From positions 1 through 5,293 of the forward strand of contig CAZEJK010000335.1 in the NCBI GenBank assembly GCA_964512045.1: a stretch of DNA of 5,293 nt, given 5' to 3'. This document shows, piece by piece, positions 1-5,293 of the stretch. Position 1 is the stretch's first letter. Each line of letters begins with the position of its first letter. Position numbers and translations under genes: made by a program. The notes under the pieces were generated by a model that had not been told where the DNA came from, ran no database searches, and saw only the letters and a program-made list of their open reading frames with translations. This DNA is from CAZEJK01 sp964512045. GTDB lineage: Bacteria > Acidobacteriota > Thermoanaerobaculia > Thermoanaerobaculales > Sulfomarinibacteraceae.

Positions 1-23
1 TAGAACTCAACCCAGGCGCTTTG

Positions 24-39
24 CTTCGAATTTTCGAAG
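24..39. repeat. TTCGAA inverted repeat upstream of the ABC gene
   Basis: CTTCGAA (24-30) and TTCGAAG (33-39) are perfect reverse complements separated by TT. As RNA this could form a 6-bp stem with a 4-nt loop. As DNA it is two TTCGAA palindromes 8 bp apart. No T-run follows, so it does not look like an intrinsic terminator. It lies about 50 bases upstream of the ABC start, so an operator is possible but unproven. Confidence 0.3.
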
Positions 40-70
40 ATACGGCTCCGTGAGCTGCTAAGGTACTCCG

Positions 71-94
71 ATGCGCTCTGGAGTGCTGAGGTGA
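71..94 (+). other. possible 7-codon leader ORF coupled to the ABC gene
   Basis: An ATG at 71 opens a frame of seven codons (MRSGVLR) that ends in TGA at 92-94, overlapping the GTG start of the ABC gene in a GTGA arrangement. AAGG at 60-63 sits 7 nt upstream and could serve as a ribosome binding site. The geometry would permit translational coupling, but an ORF this short arises easily by chance and nothing in its sequence identifies it. Treat it as a hypothesis. Confidence 0.15.
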
Positions 95-1863
95 CGGAAC
101 GCTCCGATGCGACGGCGGAAGAGGCCACCACCGCCCGGCTCGATCTGCGCCGGATGGTGGCGATGGTGCGGCCGGAGTGGCGCCCTTTGGCGGTGGGAAC
201 GGTGTTCCTGGTGGTGGGCAGCGGCATGGGGCTGGCGTACCCGCAGGCGATCCGGGTGCTGGTGGACGGGGCGGTGGCCGGGGGGATTCCGGCGATCAAC
301 CGCGCGGCGGTAGTGATGCTGGTGATCTTCGCCGTGCAGGCGGTCGCGATCAGCCTTCGCTTTCACCTGTTCAGCGTTGTAGGGGAGCGGATCGTGGCGC
401 GGCTGCGCGAGGGTCTGTACCGCAGCCTGGTGCGCCAGGAGGTCGGGTTCTTCGATCGCCGGCGGACCGGCGAGCTCGTCAACCGGCTGTCTGCGGACAC
501 AACGGTCTTGCAGAACACGTTGAGCGTGAACCTCTCGATGGGGCTGCGCCACCTGGCGATGGTGATCGGCGGGCTGGTGCTGCTGCTGGTGACCTCTGGA
601 CCCTTGACCCTGGTGATGCTGGCGATCGTGCCGGCGGTCGCTCTGGGAGCGGTGGTGATCGGACGTCGGATTGGACGGCTGTCACGGCAGGTGCAGGACC
701 AGCTCGCGGAGGCCGGTGAGGTGGCCGAGGAGACGTTCTCCGGTATTCGCACGGTGCGCTCGTTCGCCCGTGAGGAGGCGGAGGCGGGTCGCTACGGCAC
801 CAAGGTGTGGCAGGCGTTCGCACTGGCGCGCAAGCGGATCCGCGCAATCGCGGTATTTTTGGGCGCCGCAACGTTCTCGGGCTACGCTGCGCTGGCGTTG
901 GTGCTGTGGTTCGGTGGCCGCCACGTGGCGAGCGGCTCGATGACCGTCGGCGAGCTGGCGTCGTTCCTGCTGTACACGCTGATCGTGGCGTTCTCGCTGT
1001 CGGCGCTCGGCGACCTGTGGGCGGACTTCGCGCGTGCCCGCGGCGCCTCCGAGCGAGTGTTCGAGCTGCTCGATCGGATTCCGGAGATGCCCACCAGCGG
1101 CGGCGTGCAGCTGCCTGTGGTGGAGGGACGTGTGACCCTCGATCGTGTGGACTTCGCCTACCCGGCGCGGTCTGACGTGCAGGTGCTGCACGGAGTCGAT
1201 CTCGAGCTGGCGCCCGGCGAGGTGGTCGCGCTCGTGGGGCAGTCGGGCTCCGGAAAGTCCACGATCGCCGCACTCTTGCTGCGCCTCTACGATCCCACAG
1301 GAGGAGCGGTCCAGCTGGACGGTCACGACCTCCGCGAGCTGGATCCGTCCTGGCTGCGCGAGCGGATCGGTACCGTCTCCCAGGAGCCGGTGCTGTTCGC
1401 CACCTCGATCGCTGACAACATCCGCTACGGTCGGCCGCAGGCCAGCGACGAGGATGTGCGCTCCGCGGCCGAGGCTGCGAATGCGCATCCGTTCATCGTC
1501 GAGCTGCCAGAGGGCTACGCCACCGAGGTGGGCGAGCGAGGAGTGCGGCTGTCAGGGGGCCAGAAGCAGCGAGTGGCGATCGCCCGTGCCCTGCTCAAGG
1601 ATCCACGGCTGCTGATTCTCGATGAGGCAACGAGCGCTCTGGATGCAGAGAGCGAGCACCTTGTGCAGGAGGCGCTGCACCGCTTGATGGAGGGCCGCAC
1701 GGCACTGATCATCGCCCACCGCCTGTCGACAGTACAGGGGGCGGACCGTGTGGTCGTGCTCGACAGCGGCAGAGTGGCCCAACAGGGTCGCCACGGCGAG
1801 CTGATGGTCGCCGATGGTGTGTACCGGCGGCTCGTCCAGCGCCAGTTCGTCGAGTCCGACTAG
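91..1863 (+). CDS. ABC exporter half-transporter (MsbA/ABCB/TAP-like, fused TMD-NBD)
   Basis: This is a 590-residue inner-membrane ABC exporter subunit, the usual length for a homodimerising half-transporter. The N-terminal type I exporter domain has about six membrane segments (roughly residues 33-57, 70-97, 150-168, 170-190, 252-274 and 285-309). The nucleotide-binding domain has an intact motif set: A-loop Y357, Walker A GQSGSGKST (383-391, K389), Q-loop Q431, a GERG x-loop (481-484), signature LSGGQ (487-491), Walker B ending L510-D511 with catalytic E512, D-loop SALD (515-518) and H-loop H543. It should therefore hydrolyse ATP. The substrate cannot be read from sequence; lipids, drugs or peptides are all known for this family. 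The GTG start at 91 is chosen because GGAG (80-83) lies 7 nt upstream and no ATG, GTG or TTG precedes it in frame after the stop at 1-3. The next in-frame ATG is at 154. The downstream pilus operon is separated by 186 bases, so a functional link is not implied. Confidence 0.95.
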   Translation: MTERSDATAEEATTARLDLRRMVAMVRPEWRPLAVGTVFLVVGSGMGLAYPQAIRVLVDGAVAGGIPAINRAAVVMLVIFAVQAVAISLRFHLFSVVGERIVARLREGLYRSLVRQEVGFFDRRRTGELVNRLSADTTVLQNTLSVNLSMGLRHLAMVIGGLVLLLVTSGPLTLVMLAIVPAVALGAVVIGRRIGRLSRQVQDQLAEAGEVAEETFSGIRTVRSFAREEAEAGRYGTKVWQAFALARKRIRAIAVFLGAATFSGYAALALVLWFGGRHVASGSMTVGELASFLLYTLIVAFSLSALGDLWADFARARGASERVFELLDRIPEMPTSGGVQLPVVEGRVTLDRVDFAYPARSDVQVLHGVDLELAPGEVVALVGQSGSGKSTIAALLLRLYDPTGGAVQLDGHDLRELDPSWLRERIGTVSQEPVLFATSIADNIRYGRPQASDEDVRSAAEAANAHPFIVELPEGYATEVGERGVRLSGGQKQRVAIARALLKDPRLLILDEATSALDAESEHLVQEALHRLMEGRTALIIAHRLSTVQGADRVVVLDSGRVAQQGRHGELMVADGVYRRLVQRQFVESD

Positions 1864-1892
1864 CCCGTCCGACCCACGATCCAGGCTCGATT

Positions 1893-1912
1893 TCGTCAAG
1901 TCATCGTCAAGT
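1893..1912. repeat. 9-bp direct repeat TCGTCAAGT, 11-bp period
   Basis: TCGTCAAGT occurs at 1893-1901 and again at 1904-1912, separated by CA. The copies are identical and offset by 11 bp, about one turn of the helix. The second copy runs into the adjacent palindrome. It lies in the intergenic region upstream of the pilus operon, so an operator role is a reasonable inference. Confidence 0.55.
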
Positions 1913-1935
1913 TTGTTGACGGACTGTCAACAAAC
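1911..1935. promoter_or_regulatory. perfect 10-bp palindrome, possible operator or hairpin
   Basis: GTTTGTTGAC (1911-1920) and GTCAACAAAC (1926-1935) are perfect reverse complements around a 5-base centre (GGACT). As RNA this is a 10-bp stem with a 5-nt loop, 47 bases after the ABC stop codon. It is followed by CATCGTC rather than a T-run, so it is not a standard intrinsic terminator, although it could stabilise a transcript 3' end. As DNA, the core TTGAC-N5-GTCAA resembles Crp/Fnr-family half-sites (FNR/FixK type TTGA...TCAA), but the spacer between TTGA and TCAA is 7 rather than the canonical 6, so that assignment is doubtful. Its position 115 bases before the first pilin gene would suit a regulator site. 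Confidence 0.5.
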
Positions 1936-2039
1936 CATCGTCGTCTGTGAAGCCTGTGTGTGCCTCGTCATGAAACTCTATGCACTTGAATTCAGGGGTT
2001 TAGATTAGAGGGCAGAGACACGGTAACGGTCGTGATCTC

Positions 2040-2044
2040 GGAGG
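2040..2044 (+). promoter_or_regulatory. ribosome binding site of the first pilin gene
   Basis: GGAGG lies 5 nt before the ATG at 2050. It decides the start: an in-frame GTG at 2032 lies upstream of this site and has no comparable Shine-Dalgarno sequence, so it is rejected. I could not find a convincing sigma70 or sigma54 promoter in 1864-2049; TAGATT at 2001-2006 resembles a -10 box but has no matching -35 at 16-18 bp. Confidence 0.65.
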
Positions 2045-2049
2045 TCAAC

Positions 2050-2658
2050 ATGACGTGCCACCCTCACCACGTAACGCGACGGCAGCTCGGTTTCACCTTG
2101 ATCGAAGCTGTCCTCGTGGTGTTCATCCTTGCGATGGTGCTGCTCATCTCCCTTCCGAACCTCCACCGGTCGCGGGTGATCTCCCAGGCCAGCATGGAGA
2201 CGCGGGCTCTGGTGGGGCTCCTTGAGCTGGCTCGGCTCGAGGCGCTGAACCGCCACTCTCCGGTGGGCGTTTCGATCTCGTCGGTGGGCGAGTGCGTCGT
2301 GTTCGAGGACTGGAACGATGCCACCCCGACCGCGACAACGAACGACGATGGTGTGTACGCCGGCGCTGGCGAGGAGCTCATCCGAAGGGTCTGGATCACC
2401 CAACACCTCCAGCTCGAGCATCCCACAGGAGCGTCCCCGATCCAGACCGGCAGCGTGTCCGCGTTGATCTACCGCTCGGATGGCGCCCTCAAGCAGGTGA
2501 GCGGTCTGCCTGCGAACCCCGGGGTATATCTCGGCGACGAGTTCGGCAACTTCTTCCGTGTCCGGGTGAACCGGCTGACCGGAAGCCCGAGGGTCGAGAA
2601 GCACATGGGCGGCTCGGCGTGGAACCCCCGGGATGAGCAGTGGACCTGGGAGTACTGA
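2050..2658 (+). CDS. type IV minor pilin, GspH/FimT-like
   Basis: This 202-residue protein is a prepilin. A short basic leader ends in a textbook prepilin peptidase site, G14|FTLIE, with Phe at +1 and the assembly-critical Glu at +5 (E19). A hydrophobic helix follows to about residue 40. The processed protein would be held in the inner membrane and then enter the pilus or its priming complex. Length, order and the C-terminal strand pattern (FFRVRVNRLTG near the end) fit the GspH/FimT/FimU family, which normally opens the minor pilin operon. The rest of the globular domain is not diagnostic. The protein ends in an aromatic-rich tail (WTWEY). It is the first gene of the operon; only 10 bases separate it from the next start. 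FimT versus FimU cannot be resolved by eye, so no symbol is given. Confidence 0.85.
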   Translation: MTCHPHHVTRRQLGFTLIEAVLVVFILAMVLLISLPNLHRSRVISQASMETRALVGLLELARLEALNRHSPVGVSISSVGECVVFEDWNDATPTATTNDDGVYAGAGEELIRRVWITQHLQLEHPTGASPIQTGSVSALIYRSDGALKQVSGLPANPGVYLGDEFGNFFRVRVNRLTGSPRVEKHMGGSAWNPRDEQWTWEY

Positions 2659-2668
2659 GGAGAGTGTG

Positions 2669-3142
2669 ATGCAAGGCCAGAGTGGAACCACGCTCATCGA
2701 GACCCTGATCGCGCTGCTGATCCTGTCGGTCGTGGCGATCTCGGTTCTCGGCATGTTCAGTCAGGGCATGCAGCTGAACGCCTCGGGCGCCGACTACACC
2801 GCGCTCACCAACGTGGCCAAGGACGAGCTCGAAGCGCTGCTGTCGATGCCGTACTCGGATCCGACGAACCCGGGCAACACCGCCTACGATCTGGCCCCCG
2901 GTGCGCACGAGAAGACCCGTGGGGATCTTCTGCTACGGGTGAACTGGAGGGTGACGGAGCATCAGATCACCGCGGCGGATGCCGATCCGGTGCAGGCGTT
3001 CGGTAACGACCCCGTCACCACCTCCACGGTGGGGCTCAACAACGGCAACATCAAGCTCATCACCGTGACAGTGGCGACCGAGAGCGCTGCGTTCTTCGGG
3101 CGTCGGGACGTCACGGTGCAAGGTCTGAAGATTCGGGAGTGA
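2669..3142 (+). CDS. pilV: type IV minor pilin, PilV-like
   Basis: This 157-residue prepilin has a six-residue leader ending in G6|TTLIE, with Glu at +5 (E11), then the hydrophobic run LIALLILSVVAISVLGMF. After the helix comes a segment rich in Asn, Ala and acidic residues (NVAKDELEALLSMPY), a region where PilV-type pilins commonly have such a helix. PilV is a minor pilin of the type IVa priming complex. The start at ATG 2669 has GAGGAG (2657-2662) 6 nt upstream; a GTG directly before it (2666) would only add one residue. The purine-rich ribosome site overlaps the stop of the preceding gene, which suggests translational coupling. The next gene starts 4 bases after this stop. The PilV name rests on the N-terminus, size and gene order; the C-terminal half is not distinctive. 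Confidence 0.8.
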   Translation: MQGQSGTTLIETLIALLILSVVAISVLGMFSQGMQLNASGADYTALTNVAKDELEALLSMPYSDPTNPGNTAYDLAPGAHEKTRGDLLLRVNWRVTEHQITAADADPVQAFGNDPVTTSTVGLNNGNIKLITVTVATESAAFFGRRDVTVQGLKIRE

Positions 3143-3146
3143 TGGC

Positions 3147-4274
3147 ATGCGAACGAACCGATCTCCGCGCTGGTCGCCTCAGGCAGGTGTGACACTGATC
3201 GAGGTCCTCGTCGCTCTGGCGCTCCTGTCCGTGGTGTTCATCGTGTTCCTGTCGATGCTCGATGGCTCGGCGCAGCTCGCCAAGAGTCAGGGCAACATCT
3301 CCGATATCACCGAAGGTCTGCGCTTCGGCATGTCTGCGGTCATCCGGGTGTCGCGAATGGCAGGAAGCGGTGGGCTCCCAGTGGTGAGCCCGGACTCGTC
3401 CGGGAGCCTGCAGCCGCTGGCGTTCGAGGTCCAGGACAACGTGTCGTCCGCATCAGCAATCGGTGGCCGGACTCCACTGGACGGAACGGATGTGCTCGTG
3501 GTGCGAGGCGTCATGACCGGCGACCTCTGGGATGTGGGGGGCGCGGATGTGACGAGCTCCGGCGGCACTGGTCAGGTGCTGGTGCGCGATACGTCACCCT
3601 ACACGGGCCAGGACCAGGAGCTGTCAGTTCCATCGTATGTGGTCGGCATGCCTGTGGCGATCTCGAGCCAGCTGCCCCTGGATATCGGCTCGTCCCTGGG
3701 CGGTGTTCGACGCTACAGCGACTTCCGCATCGGGATCGTGTCCTCCGTGACCGAAGGGCCGGGCTCGTTGACATTGAGCTACCGAGAGACCGGCAACGAG
3801 AAGATTCTGGATCTGAACCGAGGCGGCACGTTCCAGGCGTTGGAGCCGGAGTTCGTGGTCGCGACGGGGCTGATCGATGACATGACGCTGTTCGTGGCCG
3901 ACGATGGCTTCGGGCGGCCCACGCTGTATCGGGTTCTGGGAACCGTCGGCGCTGCGGAGGAGCTCGTACCGAACATCTCCGACCTGCAGATCGCCCTGGG
4001 CTGTGACCTCAACGGAGATGGGGTCCTTGCGGCAGCAGAGTGGTTTCAGAGCTCCGCGAGCTCTGCGAGCCCGAACGGCGATCAGCTCGCGCTCCTGCGG
4101 GAGGTCCGGATCTCTCTGGTGGCGCGCAGCGAGGACCCGGAGCCGAGCTGGACAGGCGCCGTGCCGGTGATGGAGAACGCGGCTGCCGCCACATCCGGAG
4201 AGGAGCGCTTCCGTCACCGAGCGTTGACAGTTCAGGTTGGCCTGCGCAGCCACCCACCCGTGGAGGCATCATGA
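3147..4274 (+). CDS. pilW: type IV minor pilin / assembly protein, PilW-like
   Basis: This 375-residue prepilin has the cleavage site G14|VTLIE, Glu at +5 (E19) and a hydrophobic helix to about residue 38. Next comes ISDITEGLRFGMSAVIRVSRMAG, the counterpart of the PilW segment that usually reads like 'LSRDIRMAGY'. PilW is a large minor pilin needed for pilus assembly initiation. A striking loop at 287-298, DLNGDGVLAAAE, matches the 12-residue EF-hand pattern (D287, N289, D291, E298), and a Cys directly precedes it (C286). A Ser-rich stretch (SSASSAS) follows. The C-terminal region (REVRISLVARS ... RHRALTVQVGLRS) resembles the beta-strand end typical of PilW proteins. The start at ATG 3147 has GGGAG (3135-3139) 7 nt upstream; the ATG at 3142 is out of frame. 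The stop overlaps the next start in an ATGA junction. Confidence 0.85.
   Translation: MRTNRSPRWSPQAGVTLIEVLVALALLSVVFIVFLSMLDGSAQLAKSQGNISDITEGLRFGMSAVIRVSRMAGSGGLPVVSPDSSGSLQPLAFEVQDNVSSASAIGGRTPLDGTDVLVVRGVMTGDLWDVGGADVTSSGGTGQVLVRDTSPYTGQDQELSVPSYVVGMPVAISSQLPLDIGSSLGGVRRYSDFRIGIVSSVTEGPGSLTLSYRETGNEKILDLNRGGTFQALEPEFVVATGLIDDMTLFVADDGFGRPTLYRVLGTVGAAEELVPNISDLQIALGCDLNGDGVLAAAEWFQSSASSASPNGDQLALLREVRISLVARSEDPEPSWTGAVPVMENAAAATSGEERFRHRALTVQVGLRSHPPVEAS
4050..4070. repeat. imperfect 9-bp tandem repeat inside the PilW-like gene
   Basis: AGCTCCGCG (4050-4058) is followed directly by AGCTCTGCG (4059-4067) and a partial third copy AGC. In the PilW-like frame this encodes SSASSAS, a Ser/Ala-rich linker just after the EF-hand-like loop. 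The period of 9 keeps the reading frame, so copy-number change would lengthen or shorten the linker without truncating the protein. Confidence 0.4.
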
Positions 4275-4795
4275 GTCACAACAGAACGGCTGAGCATTCG
4301 ATCGGGATCGATGGGGCGGAGTCACGGTCGCAGCAGGGGTCGGCTCTGGTGCTGGCGTTGTTCCTGATCATCATCTTGGGTCTGCTCGGGACCGGATTGC
4401 TGACACGCTCCCTGCTGATCACCCGACTCGCGGGCTCCGAGCGCTGGATCACGAAGACCTTCTACGCAGCGGACTCTGGCCTGAACGCGGCGCGGGCGCG
4501 AGTGCGGATCAACCAGCTTGCCGGCTTCAACTTCAACTTGACGGACCTGCGCGGCGCGGCAGGAGCACAGAGTGCGGGCAATATCGAGGTGGCAGTGGCG
4601 CCGCTTCAGAACACCGGCGTCCCGCGTCTTGCGGTCGGCTCGCAGCTCGGTGGCGGTCAGGGCGGAGCGGAGGGGCTGTACGTCCTGTTCTACCGCACCG
4701 AGTCCGAGGCCCAGCAAACGTTGACTCGTTCGCGCAGCATCGTGAGCTCGATTCTGTCGGTGGGACCGATCCCGCTGACGATTCCGGAGGACTGA
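4271..4795 (+). CDS. pilX: type IV pilus assembly protein, PilX-like
   Basis: This 174-residue protein has the PilX N-terminal pattern: QQG23|SALVLALFLIIILGLLG, a Gly-Ser junction followed by a long hydrophobic helix (about 24-50), then FYAADSGLNAARARV (64-78), the local version of the 'A-E-A/S-G' motif after the helix. Glu at +5 is absent (Leu28 instead), which is usual for PilX and differs from the three preceding pilins. PilX belongs to the inner-membrane minor pilin complex with PilV, PilW and PilY1. The ATG at 4271 overlaps the previous stop by 4 bases (ATGA) and has GGAGG (4262-4266) 4 nt upstream, arguing for coupled translation. The predicted leader (23 residues) is longer than in typical type IVa pilins. 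Whether it is processed by the prepilin peptidase is inferred. Confidence 0.82.
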   Translation: MSHNRTAEHSIGIDGAESRSQQGSALVLALFLIIILGLLGTGLLTRSLLITRLAGSERWITKTFYAADSGLNAARARVRINQLAGFNFNLTDLRGAAGAQSAGNIEVAVAPLQNTGVPRLAVGSQLGGGQGGAEGLYVLFYRTESEAQQTLTRSRSIVSSILSVGPIPLTIPED

Positions 4796-4797
4796 GC

Positions 4798-5293
4798 ATG
4801 AGAGCGCACAGCTTTCTCGGTGTCGCTGCAGTGGTTGTGGTGGTTGTGGCGGTGACGGTTCCCGGAGTCGCAGATGATCGCGACCTGCTGCGAGCGGAAG
4901 GAGCGCCCCCGAACGTGCTGGTGATGCTCGACTCGGGCGCGAGCATGACCCACGATCCGAAGACGAACACGCTCAATTACCTGGCGGCGGGCGATGACGA
5001 CGGGCGCTACGTCGACTTCATGGAGCGTCAGTACGGGGCCACCTACCTGCAATCGCTGCTCGGCACGGACTACCGCGAGCTGCTGGCCCAGGGCTCGAAG
5101 CTGACCCAGTCGAAGCGCGCTCTGAGGAGCTTTCTGAACAGCGGCTTCGACTTCAACTACGGCTTCTCGTACTACGAGAAGACCGCGATTGCGGTGCGCC
5201 ACGTGAACGTGATCTACCGGGTGGCAGCACCGCCGGAGACCGAGAGGGTCACCTACGGTCTTCTCGACGGGACGCCCATCGGTGGTCCCATTC
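4798..5293 (+). CDS. pilY1: PilY1-like pilus tip protein, N-terminal part (runs off window)
   Basis: A frame opens at ATG 4798 and stays open to the window end (165 residues, no stop), so only the N-terminus is visible. GGAGG (4786-4790) lies 7 nt upstream and only 2 bases separate it from the pilX stop. Residues 1-25 look like a Sec signal peptide: Arg2, a Val-rich core (9-21) and possible cleavage after A25 (VPGVA|DD). Then APPNVLVMLDSGASM (36-50) matches the first strand and metal-site motif of a von Willebrand A-like domain, as found at the N-terminus of many PilY1 proteins. The motif reads D45-S-G-A-S49, with Gly in place of the middle Ser/Thr of DxSxS. A roughly 55-residue acidic and aromatic insert precedes SKRALRSFLNSGFDFNYGFSYYE (105-127), which fits the first helix and second strand of the domain. 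PilY1 acts in pilus biogenesis, adhesion and surface sensing. Identity rests on this motif plus position after PilX; the beta-propeller that would confirm it lies outside the window. Confidence 0.78.
   Translation, partial: MRAHSFLGVAAVVVVVVAVTVPGVADDRDLLRAEGAPPNVLVMLDSGASMTHDPKTNTLNYLAAGDDDGRYVDFMERQYGATYLQSLLGTDYRELLAQGSKLTQSKRALRSFLNSGFDFNYGFSYYEKTAIAVRHVNVIYRVAAPPETERVTYGLLDGTPIGGPI
4831..4848. repeat. perfect 9-bp tandem repeat in the PilY1-like signal peptide
   Basis: GTGGTTGTG occurs twice in direct tandem (4831-4839 and 4840-4848). In frame it encodes VVVVVV within the hydrophobic core of the predicted signal peptide. The unit keeps the reading frame, so slippage would change core length by three residues. 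With two copies only, this may be a chance outcome of Val codons. Confidence 0.4.

Noticed and set aside
1..61. C-terminal end of an upstream gene (frames ending at 53 or 61)
   Set aside because: Two frames are open from the window edge to stops at 51-53 and 59-61, but fewer than 20 codons are visible and neither translation is recognisable, so no gene is called.
479..1488. Long minus-strand open frames (264 and 268 codons) opposite the ABC gene
   Set aside because: Low-complexity Arg/Pro/Ser- or Arg/His-rich translations opposite a fully motif-verified ABC gene.
1916..1921. TTGACG as a sigma70 -35 box
   Set aside because: It is part of the palindrome, and the sequence 16-18 bp downstream (around 1938-1945, TCGTCGTC) does not resemble a -10 box.
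1814..2008. 64-codon plus-strand frame reaching into the intergenic region
   Set aside because: Half overlaps the ABC gene in another frame, its translation begins with a Ser-rich run from that shadow, and it has no convincing ribosome site.
1864..2049. Sigma54 promoter for the pilus operon
   Set aside because: Major pilin genes often use sigma54, so I looked for GG-N10-GC in a TGGCAC-N5-TTGC context on the plus strand and found no acceptable match.
2005..2754. 249-codon open frame on the minus strand opposite the first two pilin genes
   Set aside because: Its translation is rich in Arg, His and Pro without recognisable motifs, and the opposite strand carries prepilin genes with clear start sites and peptidase motifs. 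It is a GC-rich shadow.
4040..4270. N-terminal extension of the PilX frame back to 4040
   Set aside because: The frame is open upstream but overlaps the PilW-like gene. The ATG at 4271 has a strong GGAGG and places the PilX hydrophobic helix near the N-terminus.
4352..4356. Missing Glu at +5 in the PilX-like protein as a defect
   Set aside because: PilX proteins commonly lack Glu at this place, so Leu28 is expected for the family rather than a loss of function.

Overview
The window comes from a high-GC (about 60-65% by eye), Gram-negative bacterium. The evidence is a set of type IV pilus minor pilin genes (prepilin-peptidase sites plus PilX/PilY1 companions), a MsbA/ABCB-type half-transporter, strong G/C preference at third codon positions, and Shine-Dalgarno-led start codons. 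The gene order and protein style would fit Myxococcota/Desulfobacterota-like ('deltaproteobacterial') lineages, but this is a weak inference and no marker gene is present to settle it. Everything convincing is on the + strand; long open frames on the - strand are GC-rich shadows.  Region by region: 1-90 is a short leader with a small TTCGAA inverted repeat and a possible 7-codon ORF. 91-1863 is a complete ABC exporter half-transporter with all nucleotide-binding motifs intact. 1864-2049 is a 186-base, visibly lower-GC intergenic region holding a 9-bp direct repeat and a perfect 10-bp palindrome, which together place four GTCAA/TTGAC motifs at one-helical-turn spacing. 2050-5293 is a tightly packed five-gene operon: GspH/FimT-type pseudopilin, PilV-like, PilW-like, PilX-like, and the N-terminal part of a PilY1-like protein that runs off the window end.  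How they work together: in characterised type IVa pili the minor pilins (FimU/FimT, PilV, PilW, PilX, with PilE) and PilY1 form an inner-membrane priming complex that starts pilus assembly and is thought to sit at the pilus tip, with PilY1 acting as adhesin or mechanosensor. Three proteins here carry clear prepilin peptidase sites with Glu at +5, PilX has the expected Glu-less variant, and PilY1 has a Sec signal peptide and the start of a VWA-like domain. The ABC exporter is probably functionally separate. I see no wholly new system. The items most worth a second look are the phased palindrome/repeat region upstream of the pilus operon, a canonical EF-hand-like loop in the PilW-like pilin, and a MIDAS motif in PilY1 that lacks its middle Ser/Thr.
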